Part shown: positions 42,222-51,907 of the stretch, one piece after another
How positions within the stretch are numbered: position 1 is the stretch's first letter
How the letters are laid out: the number at the start of each line of letters is the position of its first letter
Source of the DNA: Gluconobacter aidae
Lineage (GTDB): Bacteria; Pseudomonadota; Alphaproteobacteria; Acetobacterales; Acetobacteraceae
Assembly: GCF_009547075.1 (NCBI RefSeq)
Contig: NZ_WIPH01000002.1
Location: 124,001-188,000 of the forward strand
Direction of reading: 5' to 3'
Length of the DNA: 64,000 nucleotides
Translations under genes and position numbers: made by a program
Notes under the pieces: model-generated
Database searches by the model: none
Told to the model about the DNA's origin: nothing
The model's input: only the letters and a program-made list of their open reading frames with translations

Positions 42222-42707
42222 TCATCGAACGGGCGTCTGCAGGTCCAGCTTCTGGCGTTCCTGCAGAACCTCGGATGCCGACATCGGATGCGTGCGTGCG
42301 GCGGCAACGTCCGCAGCAGTAAAGATTGGAGTGCTGCCGGACATTTCCTGACTCGCGACGAAGGTCAGGATACGGGCGATCTCGTCGTTTGGCAGGCGCT
42401 GGAAAGACGGCATGGCGCCGTTGTAATGGCCGCCGCCGGCCGTGATGGGGCCATCCAGTCCATAAAGCAGGACATCGACGAGATAGTGATGACCTGCGGG
42501 CGTTTGGGCAATCGGGCCGACGCGTCCGAAAATGGGGGCGATTTCAGAGACCTGACCATGGCCGCCATGATGGCAGATACTGCATTCATTGGAGTATTCG
42601 CGGGGGGCCTGGATACGGTTTTCCCAGGCATGGCCGATCACGAAGACTATCACCATGGAAATGGCGAGAAACAGGGGAAGCCGGACAGCGGGGTCAATTC
42701 TGATCAC
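42222..42707 (-). CDS. Membrane-anchored single-haem cytochrome c
   Basis: The 161-residue protein has an N-terminal membrane helix (about 8-26, LFLAISMVIVFVIGHAW) and one haem-binding CSICHH at about 42-47. A likely Met ligand is in GHYNGAMPSFQRLPNDE near 98, so it is a class I cytochrome c in the periplasm, held by an uncleaved anchor. The start is GTG at 42707 and is the best choice by length but has a weak ribosome site. It could donate or accept electrons for a dehydrogenase; no partner gene adjoins. It is transcribed toward trpS and divergent from tdk. Confidence 0.82.
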   Translation of the reverse strand: MIRIDPAVRLPLFLAISMVIVFVIGHAWENRIQAPREYSNECSICHHGGHGQVSEIAPIFGRVGPIAQTPAGHHYLVDVLLYGLDGPITAGGGHYNGAMPSFQRLPNDEIARILTFVASQEMSGSTPIFTAADVAAARTHPMSASEVLQERQKLDLQTPVR

Positions 42708-42801
42708 ACTGTCGTTGTGGCATTTTCAGAGGCGTTTCAGCAAGGCCGGGCTTGGCAAAACGGTCGGAATAGGGCTCATGGCGCTATCGGAAGGAGCAAT
42801 C

Positions 42802-43344
42802 ATGACCGTCAGGGGACGTCTTGTACTGTATGTGGGGCCTATGTTTGCGGGCAAATCCGCGCATCTGATTGCCGCGGCGAAGAGGCAGGCGGATGTTCTG
42901 GCACTCAAGCCCGGTTTTGATACGCGCGATGGTTCGGAACTGGTGAGTCGGGACGGGTCGCATCTTGCGGCCGTTTTCGCGAATGCGTGGCCCGAGGATG
43001 CGGACCGCTACAGTCATATCGTTCTGGATGAAGGACAGTTCTGGGTCGCGCCGCATTACCGGGGCGATATCGTTGAGGACATCCGGGCTGCGCGTGCGCG
43101 GGGCGCGGACGTGACGGTCGGGGGGCTGGATACCGACTACCGGCGTGTGCCGTTCGACGTCATGACAAGGCTGCTGGATGAGGCGGATGAGGTCATTGTC
43201 CTGACGGCGCGCTGTCATGTCTGTGGAGCACCGGCAGCCTGGACCGCCAAAACCCATGAAACCGGGCATCTGCTGGAAACGGGCGATCAGGAACTTTATG
43301 AAGCGCGCTGTGATGCGCACTGGTCCCTCCCGGACAGACCCTGA
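42802..43344 (+). CDS. tdk: Thymidine kinase (type II)
   Basis: The enzyme phosphorylates thymidine to dTMP in salvage. The 180-residue protein has the P-loop GPMFAGKSAHLI, the Asp-Glu motif VLDEGQFW, the lasso sequence GGLDTDYRRVPFDVM, and CHVCGA with a further Cys near the end (ARCDAHW) for zinc. AAGGAGCAATC precedes the ATG at 42802, which sets the start. It is slightly shorter than E. coli Tdk (205) and lacks its tail. Confidence 0.92.
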   Translation: MTVRGRLVLYVGPMFAGKSAHLIAAAKRQADVLALKPGFDTRDGSELVSRDGSHLAAVFANAWPEDADRYSHIVLDEGQFWVAPHYRGDIVEDIRAARARGADVTVGGLDTDYRRVPFDVMTRLLDEADEVIVLTARCHVCGAPAAWTAKTHETGHLLETGDQELYEARCDAHWSLPDRP

Positions 43345-43374
43345 GGGCATATATCCGGAAGGGGGACGGCCGGG

Positions 43375-43875
43375 TTACTGCTGGCCGCTGTTGTTGACGC
43401 CCAGAAGGCGGATCTTGAAGATCAGCGGGCTGTTGGACGGGATGATGCCCATGGAGCGCTTGCCGTAGCCAAGCTTTGGCGGCAGGTAGAGCATCCATTC
43501 GTCGCCCACATGCATCATGGGCAGGGCTTCGAGCCAGCCTTGTACCAGGCCGTCCAGTGGCATTTCCATATAGGCGCCGTTTCCATGCTGATCGGAACTG
43601 TCGAAGATGCCTCCATCGGGGAGGCGGCCCTCGTAGATGACCATGATGGTAGAGCCGTGATGAGGGCTTTCACCGTCTTTGGGGCCTGACTGGAGAACCT
43701 TGTAGGACAGGCCGTCCGGCAGAGTCTTGACGCCGGGCATGGCATGGACTTTCGCCATGTACTGCTCGGGCGTCAGGTCGGAATCATCCACCTGCTTGTG
43801 GCCACCGGCGCACCCTGTCAGGGCGAGGGCGCCACACAGGGCAAAAGCGGATGTGAGACGGATCAGACTGGTCAT
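43375..43875 (-). CDS. FKBP-type peptidyl-prolyl isomerase, lipoprotein
   Basis: The 166-residue protein has a lipoprotein signal (MTSLIRLTSAFALCGALALTGC, lipobox LTGC with Cys 22). The mature part is an FKBP domain: FDSSDQHGN, the hydrophobic pocket VQGWLEALPMMHVGDEWMLYLPPKLGYG, and the end PLIFKIRLLGVN. It probably aids folding of envelope proteins, anchored in the outer or inner membrane. Its stop is 31 bases after tdk's stop (convergent). argG lies upstream on the same strand: its stop at 43902 is 26 bases before this ATG. Confidence 0.93.
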   Translation of the reverse strand: MTSLIRLTSAFALCGALALTGCAGGHKQVDDSDLTPEQYMAKVHAMPGVKTLPDGLSYKVLQSGPKDGESPHHGSTIMVIYEGRLPDGGIFDSSDQHGNGAYMEMPLDGLVQGWLEALPMMHVGDEWMLYLPPKLGYGKRSMGIIPSNSPLIFKIRLLGVNNSGQQ

Positions 43876-43901
43876 GGTCCCCCGGGGAGTCTGTTGAGAA
43901 A

Positions 43902-45134
43902 TCAGAGCGTGCCGCCGCGACGGCCGATCTGGCCGCCGAGCCGCAGACGCAGGGCGTTGAGCTTGATGAAGCCCTGGGCATCCTGCTGATTATAGGCGCC
44001 TTCGTCGTCCTCGAAAGTCACGACGCGGGTATCATACAGGCTGTGCGGGCTTTCACGACCCACGCAGGTCACATTGCCCTTGTACAGGCGCATGCGGACA
44101 CGGCCGGTCACGGAATGCTGGCTGGTGTCGATGAGGGCCTGAAGCATCCGGCGCTCGGGCGAGAACCAGAAGCCGTTATAGATGATCTCGGCATAGCGCG
44201 GCATGATGCTGTCCTTGAGATGGGCAGCTTCGCGGTCGAGCGTGATGCTTTCGATGGAACGGTGGGCCGCCAGCAGGATCGTGCCGCCCGGCGTTTCGTA
44301 GATGCCGCGGGACTTCATGCCCACGAATCGGTTCTCCACGATGTCGAGACGGCCGATGCCGTTGTCACGGCCCAGTTCGTTCAGACGGGTCAGCAGGGTG
44401 GCCGGGGTCATCTCGACGCCGTTGATGGCCACCGGGTCACCGCTGACGAAATCAATGGTGATTTCGGTTGCGACATCCGGTGCGGCTTCTGGCGAGATCG
44501 TGCGCTGGAAGACGATTTCCTCGGCACCGATCGACGGATCTTCGAGCAGCTTGCCCTCGGAAGAGGAGTGCAGAAGGTTTGCGTCCACGGAGAAAGGGGC
44601 TTCGCCGCGCTTGTCCTTCGTGACCGGGATCTGGTTCTCTTCAGCAAAAGCGAGGAGCTTCGTGCGGGACGTCAGGTCCCACTCGCGCCACGGTGCGATG
44701 ACCTTCACGTCCGGCTTGAGGGAGTAATAACCGAGTTCGAAGCGGACCTGATCGTTGCCCTTGCCGGTTGCGCCATGCGCCACGGCATCGGCACCGACGG
44801 CTTCGGCGATCTCGATCTGGCGCTGTGCGATCAGCGGGCGGGCGATGGACGTACCCAGCAGGTACTGGCCTTCGTAGAGCGTGTTGGCCCGGAACATCGG
44901 GAACACGAAATCCTTCACGAAGGTTTCGCGCAGATCCTCGACAAAGATCTCCTTGACGCCGAACATCTCGGCCTTTTTGCGGGCAGGTTCGAGCTCTTCA
45001 CCCTGGCCGAGATCGGCGGTGAAGGTGACGACCTCGCAGTTATAGGTCTTCTGGAGCCAGCGGAGGATAACCGAAGTGTCCAGGCCGCCAGAATAGGCGA
45101 GCACAACTTTCTTGACGTCCTGGTGGGCGCTCAT
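43902..45134 (-). CDS. argG: Argininosuccinate synthase
   Basis: This arginine-pathway enzyme joins citrulline and aspartate using ATP. The 410-residue protein has the N-type ATP loop [17 protein letters not shown] and other family marks: [32 protein letters not shown] and [20 protein letters not shown]. The length is normal. It begins ATG at 45134, preceded by a 78-base gap from rlmN, and is followed by the FKBP gene on the same strand. Confidence 0.97.
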   Translation of the reverse strand: MSAHQDVKKVVLAYSGGLDTSVILRWLQKTYNCEVVTFTADLGQGEELEPARKKAEMFGVKEIFVEDLRETFVKDFVFPMFRANTLYEGQYLLGTSIARPLIAQRQIEIAEAVGADAVAHGATGKGNDQVRFELGYYSLKPDVKVIAPWREWDLTSRTKLLAFAEENQIPVTKDKRGEAPFSVDANLLHSSSEGKLLEDPSIGAEEIVFQRTISPEAAPDVATEITIDFVSGDPVAINGVEMTPATLLTRLNELGRDNGIGRLDIVENRFVGMKSRGIYETPGGTILLAAHRSIESITLDREAAHLKDSIMPRYAEIIYNGFWFSPERRMLQALIDTSQHSVTGRVRMRLYKGNVTCVGRESPHSLYDTRVVTFEDDEGAYNQQDAQGFIKLNALRLRLGGQIGRRGGTL

Positions 45135-45212
45135 AACTGCGTGGTCCTTGGTGTGTTTCGTTTGAGAAGCGTTTCTAGCATCTCGGGGGGGAAGAGGGAA
45201 ACCGGGCGAATG

Positions 45213-46436
45213 TCAGGCTTCCGGGGTGGCGGAGCGGCGCTGGCGCTCGCTTTCGGTCTTGAGTTGACCGCAGGCCGCGAGGATGTCCTGACCGCGTGGC
45301 GTGCGGATGGGGGAGGCGAAGCCGGCATCCATCACGATGTTGGCGAATTTCGTGAGCTGCTGACGGGTCGAAGGCTGGAAATCCGAGCCTGGCCAGGGGT
45401 TGAACGGGATCAGGTTCACCTTGGCCGGCAGGTCACGGATCAGGCGCACGAGCTCGCGGGCATCGGCTTCGCTGTCGTTCACGCCACGGAGCATGATGTA
45501 TTCGAAAGTGATGCGGCGGGAATTGGACGCGGCCGGATAGCGGCGGCAGGCGGCGATCAGCTCTTCGATCGGATATTTGCGATTCAGCGGGACGATCTGG
45601 TCGCGCAGTTCGTTGGTTACGGCATGCAGGGAGATGGCGAGGTTGACGCCAAGCTCTTCGCCGCAACGGTCCATCATCGGGACCACGCCGGACGTTGAAA
45701 GGGTGATGCGCCGGCGGGACAGCGCGATGCCTTCGCCGTCCATGATGATCCGCATGGCTTTGGCGACATTTTCGTAATTGTAGAGCGGCTCGCCCATGCC
45801 CATCAGGACGATGGTGGACAGGTAGCGCGGCATGTCCGCGCTCGGGCTGGGCCATTCGCCGTAGCTGTCGCGCGCTGCCATGAACTGGCCCACGATCTCG
45901 GCGGGGCCGAGGTTGCGGACGAGCTTCTGGGTGCCGGTATGGCAGAAGGTGCATGACAGGGTGCAGCCGACCTGTGAGGAAATGCAGACGGCGCCGCGGT
46001 CTTCCCGACGATCCGGGATGTAGACGGTTTCGGCTTCCTGACCGTCGCGGAAGCGGAAGAGGAACTTGCGCGTCTCATCCACGGAGGTCTGTTCGGTCGC
46101 GGTCTCGGGACGGCTGACGACGAAATGCTCGGCGAGTTTGGCCTGCATGGGCTTGGCGATGGTCGTCATTGCCGAAAAATCGGTCGCGCCCTGATGGTAG
46201 ATCCAGTGCCAGAGCTGCTTGGCGCGAAAAGGCTTCTCGCCGATATCCGTCATGAGTGTGGCCAGTTCTTCGCGGGACAGGCCCACCAGATCGCGTCGTC
46301 CGTCCGCGAGACGCGCCTCAGGCGGTGCGAACAGGGCGGATTTGGCGTGGATGCGCTCGCGCTCGGCCGCGTTCAGGTCGTCAGAGGCGACGGAATTGAT
46401 TCGGGGGCGGATGTCGGGATGGATTACGGCTGTCAT
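45213..46436 (-). CDS. rlmN: Dual-specificity RNA methyltransferase RlmN
   Basis: This radical-SAM enzyme methylates C2 of A2503 in 23S rRNA and A37 of some tRNAs. The 407-residue protein has the cluster motif [20 protein letters not shown] (CxxxCxxC), the block [13 protein letters not shown], the substrate Glu/Asn region and the C-terminal [13 protein letters not shown] with the second catalytic Cys. The N-terminal part (about 60-130) is the usual helical lead, with [18 protein letters not shown]. Confidence 0.96.
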   Translation of the reverse strand: MTAVIHPDIRPRINSVASDDLNAAERERIHAKSALFAPPEARLADGRRDLVGLSREELATLMTDIGEKPFRAKQLWHWIYHQGATDFSAMTTIAKPMQAKLAEHFVVSRPETATEQTSVDETRKFLFRFRDGQEAETVYIPDRREDRGAVCISSQVGCTLSCTFCHTGTQKLVRNLGPAEIVGQFMAARDSYGEWPSPSADMPRYLSTIVLMGMGEPLYNYENVAKAMRIIMDGEGIALSRRRITLSTSGVVPMMDRCGEELGVNLAISLHAVTNELRDQIVPLNRKYPIEELIAACRRYPAASNSRRITFEYIMLRGVNDSEADARELVRLIRDLPAKVNLIPFNPWPGSDFQPSTRQQLTKFANIVMDAGFASPIRTPRGQDILAACGQLKTESERQRRSATPEA

Positions 46437-46516
46437 GACGGCGGAGCCATAGCACGGAGAAGACCCGCAGTTCCAAAGGAAAAGCGCGGTCTTTCCCGTA
46501 AAACTGTTTTGGAAAA

Positions 46517-47278
46517 CTATTCCGCTTCTGGCCGAGGGGGAGCAGTTTTTCTGGCAGCGATCAGGAACTCGCGGTTGCCTTCAGGGCCGGTAATGGGGCT
46601 GGCCTCGATCCCGAGAACCTCCCAGCCGGGGAGGGCTGCGAACCATTCCCGGATTTCTTCGCAGACGCGCTCATGGACCGCAGGGTCCCGGACAACGCCT
46701 TTTGCGCCGACTTCCCCGCGGCCTGCCTCGAACTGGGGCTTGATGAGGGCTACGGCCCAGGCATCCGGGGTCGTGAGTTCAAGGGCTGCGGGCAGGACGG
46801 TGCGCAGGCCGATGAAGCTGGCATCGCAGACCACGATTCCGGCAGGTTCGGGGATATGCTCGGCCGTCAGGGCGCGGGCGTTTGTCTTTTCCAGGACGAC
46901 GACGCGCTCGTCCGAGCGGATTTTCCAGGCAAGCTGACCATGCCCGACGTCCACGGCATAGACCTTTTCGGCGCCATGGGTCAGCAGAACGTCCGTGAAG
47001 CCGCCGGTCGAGGCGCCCACGTCGATGGCGATCCGGCCCTTTGGGTCCAGCCCGAAATACTCGATCGCATGGATCAGCTTGAGACCGCCACGCGACACCC
47101 AGGGGTGGTCCTGCCCCTTGAGGGCGAGAGGAGCGTCTTCGGGGAGCTGGTCACCGGCCTTTGCGATCCGGCGGTCACTCGTATAGACGAGGCCCGCCAT
47201 GATCAGCGCCTGCGCGCGTGTCCGGCTTTCGACCAGCCCCCGGTTAACGAGGAGCTGGTCGGCGCGGCGTTTGGCCAT
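46517..47278 (-). CDS. tlyA: TlyA-family rRNA 2'-O-methyltransferase
   Basis: This 253-residue protein has an S4 RNA-binding domain (about 4-65, [19 protein letters not shown]) and an FtsJ-like Rossmann methyltransferase domain (about 80-250) with [17 protein letters not shown] and [17 protein letters not shown]. TlyA methylates C1409 of 16S and C1920 of 23S rRNA in mycobacteria; the gene is often mislabelled hemolysin A. It lies seven bases after dxs, which is the usual neighbour in this group, and was probably transcribed with it. Confidence 0.93.
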   Translation of the reverse strand: MAKRRADQLLVNRGLVESRTRAQALIMAGLVYTSDRRIAKAGDQLPEDAPLALKGQDHPWVSRGGLKLIHAIEYFGLDPKGRIAIDVGASTGGFTDVLLTHGAEKVYAVDVGHGQLAWKIRSDERVVVLEKTNARALTAEHIPEPAGIVVCDASFIGLRTVLPAALELTTPDAWAVALIKPQFEAGRGEVGAKGVVRDPAVHERVCEEIREWFAALPGWEVLGIEASPITGPEGNREFLIAARKTAPPRPEAE

Positions 47279-47285
47279 CAGTCGC

Positions 47286-49268
47286 TCAGGCGGACTGCTG
47301 GGCGACGTTTACGCCAAGAGCGTCTGCTGCCGTCCGGACGATATGCGGTGCGGTCAGGCCCGCGTCTTCATACTGCGCATCCTGCGTGTTGTGATCGATG
47401 TAGCGATCCGGCAGGGCCATCGGACGGAACTTCACCTTGTCCAGCAGGCCGGTCTCGGCGAGGTGCTGAACGACGAGGCTGCTGAAGCCGCCAATGGCGC
47501 CTTCTTCAATCGTGATGAAGACTTCGTGCTGTCTGGCCAGTTCCTCGACAAGGGCTTTGTCGATCGGCTTGGCGAACCGCGCATCAGCAACCGTGACCGG
47601 GACACCCTGCGCGGCAAGCTGGTCAGCGGCACGCAGGGAGTCATGCAGGCGCGGGCCAAGCGACAGGATGGCGACCCCTCCGCGGGCGTTCGGTGCGCGG
47701 CGGGCTTCGCGGACGATGCGACCCTTGCCGATTTCCAGCACTTCACCCTTTTCAGGAAGGTCAAGACCAATACCGTTGCCGCGCGGGTAGCGGAAGGCGA
47801 TCGGACCGTTATCGTATTCGCAGGCCGTTGCCGTTGCGTGCAGGAGTTCCACTTCGTCACACGGGGCCATGACCACCATGTTCGGCAGACAGCACAGATA
47901 ATTCAGATCGAAGGAGCCTGCATGGGTGGCGCCGTCAGCACCAACCAGACCAGCGCGGTCGATCGCGAAGCGCACAGGGAGGTTCTGGAGTGCAACGTCA
48001 TGCACGACCTGGTCATAGGCCCGCTGCAGGAAGGTCGAGTAGATCGCGCAGATCGGACGCAGACCTTCGGACGCGATACCCGCAGCGAAAGTGACGGCGT
48101 GCTGCTCTGCGATTCCGACATCGAAGAAGCGGTCCGGATAGGCCTTGGCGAAAGCGTTCAGGCCCGTGCCGGACGGCATGGCGGCCGTGATGGTGACCAG
48201 CTTGTCGTCGGTCTTGGCGCGCCGCATCAGTTCGCGGCTGAAGATGGACGTGTAGCTTGGCGGTCCTGCCGGAGCCTTCTTCTGCTCACCCGTGACGACG
48301 TTGAACTTGCTGACGGCGTGGTACTTGTCGCCAGCGGTTTCGGCGGGTTTGTAGCCGCGGCCCTTCTCGGTGATGATGTGCAGCAGGATCGGGCCCTGAT
48401 CGTCGGCGTCGCGCAGGTTGCGCAGGATCGGCACGAGCTGGCTCATGTCGTGGCCGTTGACCGGACCGACATAATAGAAGCCGAGTTCTTCGAACAGCGT
48501 GCCGCCCGTAATCATGCCGCGGGCATATTCCTCGGCGCGCTTGGCGGTGCGCTCGATCTTGCCCGGAAGACGCTTGGCGACCTTGCCGGCCAGATCGCGC
48601 AGGCTGAAGAACTGGCGCGAGGACATCAGGCGGGACAGGTAGTCCGACATCGAGCCGACCGGCGGGGCGATCGACATCTCGTTGTCGTTGAGCACCACGA
48701 TCAGGCGGTTCGCGCCGGGGCCTGCGACGGCAGCGTTGTTCATGGCTTCGTAAGCCATGCCAGCGGAGATCGAGCCGTCGCCGATCACGGCGATGACGTT
48801 GCGCTCATGATAGCTCGGGTCTTCTTCCGCGCGCAGATGGTGCGCGACGGCCATGCCGAGACCAGCCGAGATCGACGTGGAGGAATGGGCGGCGCCGAAC
48901 GGGTCGTATTCGCTTTCCGCGCGGCGGGTGAAGCCGGACAGGCCCTCGGGCTGGCGCAGCGTGCGGATGCGGTCGCGGCGACCCGTCAGGATCTTGTGAG
49001 GATAGGCCTGGTGTCCGACGTCCCAGATGATGCGGTCGTCCGGCGTGTTGAAGACGGCATGCAGGGCGACGGTCAGTTCGACGACGCCGAGAGACGCGCC
49101 GAGATGGCCACCCGTGGTGGAGACGGCATCAACGGTTTCAGAGCGCAGTTCGTCGGCAAGCTGCTTGAGCTGGTCAACGGACAGGTTCCGCATGTCGGCA
49201 GGGAAGCGGACGCGATCCAGTTCCGGATAGCGGCCATAGGTGGGAATCGTGGAGGACTTCTTGCTCAT
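47286..49268 (-). CDS. dxs: 1-deoxy-D-xylulose-5-phosphate synthase
   Basis: This TPP-dependent enzyme makes DXP from pyruvate and glyceraldehyde-3-phosphate, the entry to the non-mevalonate isoprenoid route. The 660-residue protein has [18 protein letters not shown], the TPP motif [17 protein letters not shown], and the transketolase pyrimidine and C-terminal domains ([12 protein letters not shown]-like sequence [20 protein letters not shown]). The ATG at 49268 stands four bases after the ispA stop with AGGAA upstream; an in-frame start at 49331 would lie inside ispA. It supplies precursors for ubiquinone and hopanoids. Confidence 0.97.
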   Translation of the reverse strand: MSKKSSTIPTYGRYPELDRVRFPADMRNLSVDQLKQLADELRSETVDAVSTTGGHLGASLGVVELTVALHAVFNTPDDRIIWDVGHQAYPHKILTGRRDRIRTLRQPEGLSGFTRRAESEYDPFGAAHSSTSISAGLGMAVAHHLRAEEDPSYHERNVIAVIGDGSISAGMAYEAMNNAAVAGPGANRLIVVLNDNEMSIAPPVGSMSDYLSRLMSSRQFFSLRDLAGKVAKRLPGKIERTAKRAEEYARGMITGGTLFEELGFYYVGPVNGHDMSQLVPILRNLRDADDQGPILLHIITEKGRGYKPAETAGDKYHAVSKFNVVTGEQKKAPAGPPSYTSIFSRELMRRAKTDDKLVTITAAMPSGTGLNAFAKAYPDRFFDVGIAEQHAVTFAAGIASEGLRPICAIYSTFLQRAYDQVVHDVALQNLPVRFAIDRAGLVGADGATHAGSFDLNYLCCLPNMVVMAPCDEVELLHATATACEYDNGPIAFRYPRGNGIGLDLPEKGEVLEIGKGRIVREARRAPNARGGVAILSLGPRLHDSLRAADQLAAQGVPVTVADARFAKPIDKALVEELARQHEVFITIEEGAIGGFSSLVVQHLAETGLLDKVKFRPMALPDRYIDHNTQDAQYEDAGLTAPHIVRTAADALGVNVAQQSA

Positions 49269-49272
49269 GGGA

Positions 49273-50178
49273 TCAGTTCCTGCGCTCGACGACATAATCT
49301 GCCAGAGCCCTGAGGGCGTCGGCCTGTGCACCGAAAGATGAAAGGGCCTCCCGGGCCCGGTCGCTCAGGCGACGGGCCTCGGTGCGGGCACCGTCAATGC
49401 CAAGCAGGGAGACATAGGTTGATTTGCCGCTGGCTTCGTCCTTGCCAGCGGTTTTGCCGAGTTCCTCGGCGGTGGCTGTGGAGTCCAGAACATCGTCCGC
49501 AACCTGGAAGGCCGTCCCGAGATCGCGGCCATAGGCGACGATGGCGGCGCGGCGGGCGTCGTCCACATCGGCGAGGATGGCGCCGGACTCGGCGGCATAG
49601 CGGATGAGGGCACCGGTCTTCAGGGCGTGCAGGCGACGGACCTGGTCCAGCGGGAGGGCCCGGCCTTCGCCACGGATGTCGATGACCTGACCGCCGACCA
49701 TGCCGGCCGATCCGGAAGCCTGTGCAAGCGCAAGGGCCAGATTGGCGCGGACGGTCGCGTTGGGGCTGGTTTCAGGCTCGACGAGGATTTCGAAGGCACG
49801 GGTTTGCAGCGCGTCACCGGCCAGAATCGCAATGGCTTCGTCAAACTGCTTGTGCGTGGAGGGCTGGCCACGTCGCAGGTCGTCATCGTCCATGGACGGC
49901 AGATCGTCATGTACCAGCGAATAGGCGTGCAGCAGTTCAACCGATGCGGCGACACGCAGTGCGGCCTTGCGGTCTGCGCCGAACAGCGTGGCCACTTCGA
50001 CAGCCAGGAAACCACGCAGACGCTTGCCGCCACCGAGGGCCGCGTAGCGCATGGCTTCAATGAGAACGGACTCGTCTCCCGGCACCATGGGCAGCAGGGT
50101 GTCGATCGTGCTTTCGATCTCGGAACAGGCGCGGGCGAGCGCGTCCTTCAGGGAAACAGACGTGGTAGGGGCATTCAT
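49273..50178 (-). CDS. ispA: (2E,6E)-farnesyl diphosphate synthase
   Basis: IspA condenses DMAPP and IPP to geranyl and farnesyl diphosphate. The 301-residue polyprenyl synthase has the first Asp-rich motif [20 protein letters not shown], and the second DDVLD (in [19 protein letters not shown]). [19 protein letters not shown] is also diagnostic. It is coupled to xseB upstream by a four-base overlap and to dxs downstream, the classic xseB-ispA-dxs operon. Confidence 0.96.
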   Translation of the reverse strand: MNAPTTSVSLKDALARACSEIESTIDTLLPMVPGDESVLIEAMRYAALGGGKRLRGFLAVEVATLFGADRKAALRVAASVELLHAYSLVHDDLPSMDDDDLRRGQPSTHKQFDEAIAILAGDALQTRAFEILVEPETSPNATVRANLALALAQASGSAGMVGGQVIDIRGEGRALPLDQVRRLHALKTGALIRYAAESGAILADVDDARRAAIVAYGRDLGTAFQVADDVLDSTATAEELGKTAGKDEASGKSTYVSLLGIDGARTEARRLSDRAREALSSFGAQADALRALADYVVERRN

Positions 50179-50426
50179 CGGCCGGACTCTCCGGTATCGG
50201 CAAGAGGCTCCGTGCCTGTCGTGCCGTCATCGTTCTGCACGATGGCGCGGACACGCATCTCGGCCTCTCCCAGCTTCGCATCACAGTGCCTGCGCAGGGC
50301 AGCACCGCGTTCATAGGCGGAAATAGCGTCCTCGAGCTTCATCTGGCCGCCTTCAAGGCCACGTACGATCCGCTCCAGTTCGGAGAGGGCATCCTCGAAA
50401 GACATGGCATCAATGGGTTCGGGCAT
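50175..50426 (-). CDS. xseB: Exodeoxyribonuclease VII small subunit
   Basis: This 83-residue subunit works with XseA, which is not in this window. FEDALSELERIVRGLEGGQM and KLEDAISAYERGAALRRHCD are the XseB signature helices. I use the ATG at 50426 (preceded by GAGG) rather than the in-frame TTG at 50438. It heads the xseB-ispA-dxs-tlyA operon and overlaps ispA. Confidence 0.93.
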   Translation of the reverse strand: MPEPIDAMSFEDALSELERIVRGLEGGQMKLEDAISAYERGAALRRHCDAKLGEAEMRVRAIVQNDDGTTGTEPLADTGESGR

Positions 50427-50523
50427 GAAAAGCCTCAAGGCACACTTTGGAACAAGGTAGCGAGGGGATTACAGGCAGAAGACAGGTTTTGCCAGCCCCG
50501 AGCATGGGAACGCTGGAGTTTCT

Positions 50524-50778
50524 TCAGGACGGTGACGTTTCTGCACGTCGCCGGATCATGAAGGAAAGCACGCCTGCGGTGTCCGTAAACGCAATGAGCG
50601 CATGGCCGGTTTCGCGGCAGTAGAACTGGAAATCAGCCACGGATGCGCGGTCCGTCGCGAGGATGCGCAGCCTGGAGCCGGGCGGCATGTCACGAAGGGC
50701 GCGGTTGGCCTTGAGAACAGGCATCGGACAGGCCAGGCCACGCAGGTCAAGGAGTGTTTCTGTCGGGGGAGCGCTCAT
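50524..50778 (-). CDS. TusA-like sulfurtransferase
   Basis: This 84-residue SirA/TusA-fold protein has the catalytic motif LRGLACPMPVLKANRAL (CPxP) at about 12-28. TusA-like proteins relay persulfide sulfur, for example to tRNA thiolation. No partner sulfur-relay gene (tusBCD, tusE) is beside it. It is transcribed away from the phage-like cassette on its right. SufE, another sulfur carrier, is encoded separately at 31939. Confidence 0.9.
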   Translation of the reverse strand: MSAPPTETLLDLRGLACPMPVLKANRALRDMPPGSRLRILATDRASVADFQFYCRETGHALIAFTDTAGVLSFMIRRRAETSPS

Positions 50779-50856
50779 GGGGCACTATTATGCGCCTATC
50801 CGGCAGGAGGGCCAAGGCGGGTTTTCCTGTGCCAGATGGTGGTTTTCAGGTTTTCA

Positions 50857-50885
50857 TTGATAAACGGCGTGTTTGTTTCTATGTT
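50857..50885 (+). promoter_or_regulatory. Candidate sigma-70 promoter before the phage-lysis-like pair
   Basis: TTGATA (50857-50862), a 17-base spacer, and TATGTT (50880-50885) form a good -35/-10 pair on the plus strand. Transcription would begin near 50892. A terminator hairpin lies only about 10 bases further on, so most transcripts may end as a roughly 45-base RNA. Confidence 0.55.
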
Positions 50886-50901
50886 AATGGCTTAATGCCA
50901 C

Positions 50902-50935
50902 AAAAGCGTTCCCCTCGGGGTGCGCTTTTTTTTAT
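50902..50935 (+). terminator. Rho-independent-type hairpin just ahead of the phage-like pair
   Basis: The arms AAAAGCG (50902-50908) and CGCTTTT (50923-50929) pair, with an inner CCC/GGG stem closing a CTCG loop and one mismatch between. An eight-T tract follows (50926-50933). It stands about 20 bases before the ATG of the small coiled-coil gene at 50948 and within 15 bases of the candidate start of transcription. Confidence 0.7.
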
Positions 50936-50947
50936 TTGGGGGACGGC

Positions 50948-51292
50948 ATGTCGGACAGGGAAGGCCGGACGATCAGTCTGGCTGATGGAAATGAAAGACG
51001 CGCTTATACGCTTCGGATGCTTGAGGACAGGGTTCTGCGGCTGGAGACGATCGCAGGTGGGCTGTCGGATCGATACGAGGAACTGCGTACCGAGATGCGG
51101 CAGGAAATCTCGTCTCTGCGGGATCAGATGAAGCTGCTGGAAGCGAAGGTTGACGAGGGGAATCGTGTCGTCAACGGCAAGCTGGACCGCCTGATCGGGG
51201 GGCGGGCCGTCATTACCGGGATCATCACGCTGGCCACATCCATTCTGGGGACGGGCATGGTGCATCTTGCCCTCTCCCTGAGCACGAAGTGA
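50948..51292 (+). CDS. Small coiled-coil membrane protein, phage holin-like
   Basis: This 114-residue protein has a coiled coil (about 25-85: LRMLEDRVLRLETIAG, YEELRTEMRQEISSLRDQM) and one C-terminal membrane segment (about 88-108: RAVITGIITLATSILGTGM). The shape resembles coiled-coil/one-helix holin or spanin-like genes in phage lysis cassettes, but no family is certain. The start is taken at ATG 50948 (MSDREGRTIS). It is followed ten bases later by a transglycosylase-like gene. Both may be a domesticated phage remnant. Confidence 0.6.
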   Translation: MSDREGRTISLADGNERRAYTLRMLEDRVLRLETIAGGLSDRYEELRTEMRQEISSLRDQMKLLEAKVDEGNRVVNGKLDRLIGGRAVITGIITLATSILGTGMVHLALSLSTK

Positions 51293-51302
51293 GGGAGGCG
51301 GC

Positions 51303-51782
51303 ATGAGCGGAATTGATGCGGGCCAGCTCAAGCATCTGGTGGTTGCTCCGGCGTTGGCGGCGCTGGGGCTTGATGGGGATGTCGCGGTCAATCTGGTGAC
51401 GGGCACGGCTCTGGCGGAGAGCCGGGGGACTTATGTCAGGCAGATTGGTGGAGGGCCGGCTCTGGGGCTGTGGCAGATGGAGCCTGCCACGCATGACGAC
51501 TGCTGGGTCAATTTTCTGTGTTATCCGGTTGGAAAGCGGTTTGAGCGGATTCTGCAGGGAATGCTGTCGCAGGATCTGCCGAGGAGCGCGCAACTGGTTT
51601 CAAACCTGAGATATGCGTCCGCGATGGCGCGTATCCGGTATTACCGGGTCTCGGCCCCCTTGCCGGTGACGAGTGATCCGGCTGCTCTCAGCCGTTTTCA
51701 CAAGCAGTATTACAACACGGCTGCGGGCGCGGCGGACCCGCTCAGTAATATTCCATATTTCCGGCAGGCGGTTATGGTCTGA
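51303..51782 (+). CDS. Phage-like lysozyme/transglycosylase-like protein
   Basis: The 159-residue protein carries LVTGTALAESRGTYVRQIGGGPALGLWQMEPATHDD, arranged as in lytic-transglycosylase folds: a Glu in an ESRG loop (E39), then G-x-GLWQM. The C-terminal half (RIRYYRVSAPLPVTS, HKQYYNTAAGAADP) looks like phage endolysin sequence, although a secretory signal is absent. It is probably co-transcribed with the holin-like gene upstream. It could be a phage relic or part of a gene-transfer-agent-like unit; no structural phage genes are nearby. Confidence 0.6.
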   Translation: MSGIDAGQLKHLVVAPALAALGLDGDVAVNLVTGTALAESRGTYVRQIGGGPALGLWQMEPATHDDCWVNFLCYPVGKRFERILQGMLSQDLPRSAQLVSNLRYASAMARIRYYRVSAPLPVTSDPAALSRFHKQYYNTAAGAADPLSNIPYFRQAVMV

Positions 51783-51791
51783 AGGGAGGGA

Positions 51792-51831
51792 GCGGTGTCG
51801 GGGAATGTATGCATCACGCTCCCGACACCGC
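51792..51831. repeat. Eleven-base perfect inverted repeat after the phage-like pair
   Basis: GCGGTGTCGGG (51792-51802) and its exact complement (51821-51831) flank an 18-base loop, ten bases after the transglycosylase-like stop. No T run follows, so it is not a typical terminator. It may be an att-like or mRNA-end structure. Confidence 0.6.
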
Positions 51832-51907
51832 ATGAATACTTAAACCGTTTCAATATGACCGAATAGTGGCAAGTGGCGTTGGAAATTGGTTCGGATCAGT
51901 TTGGGGA

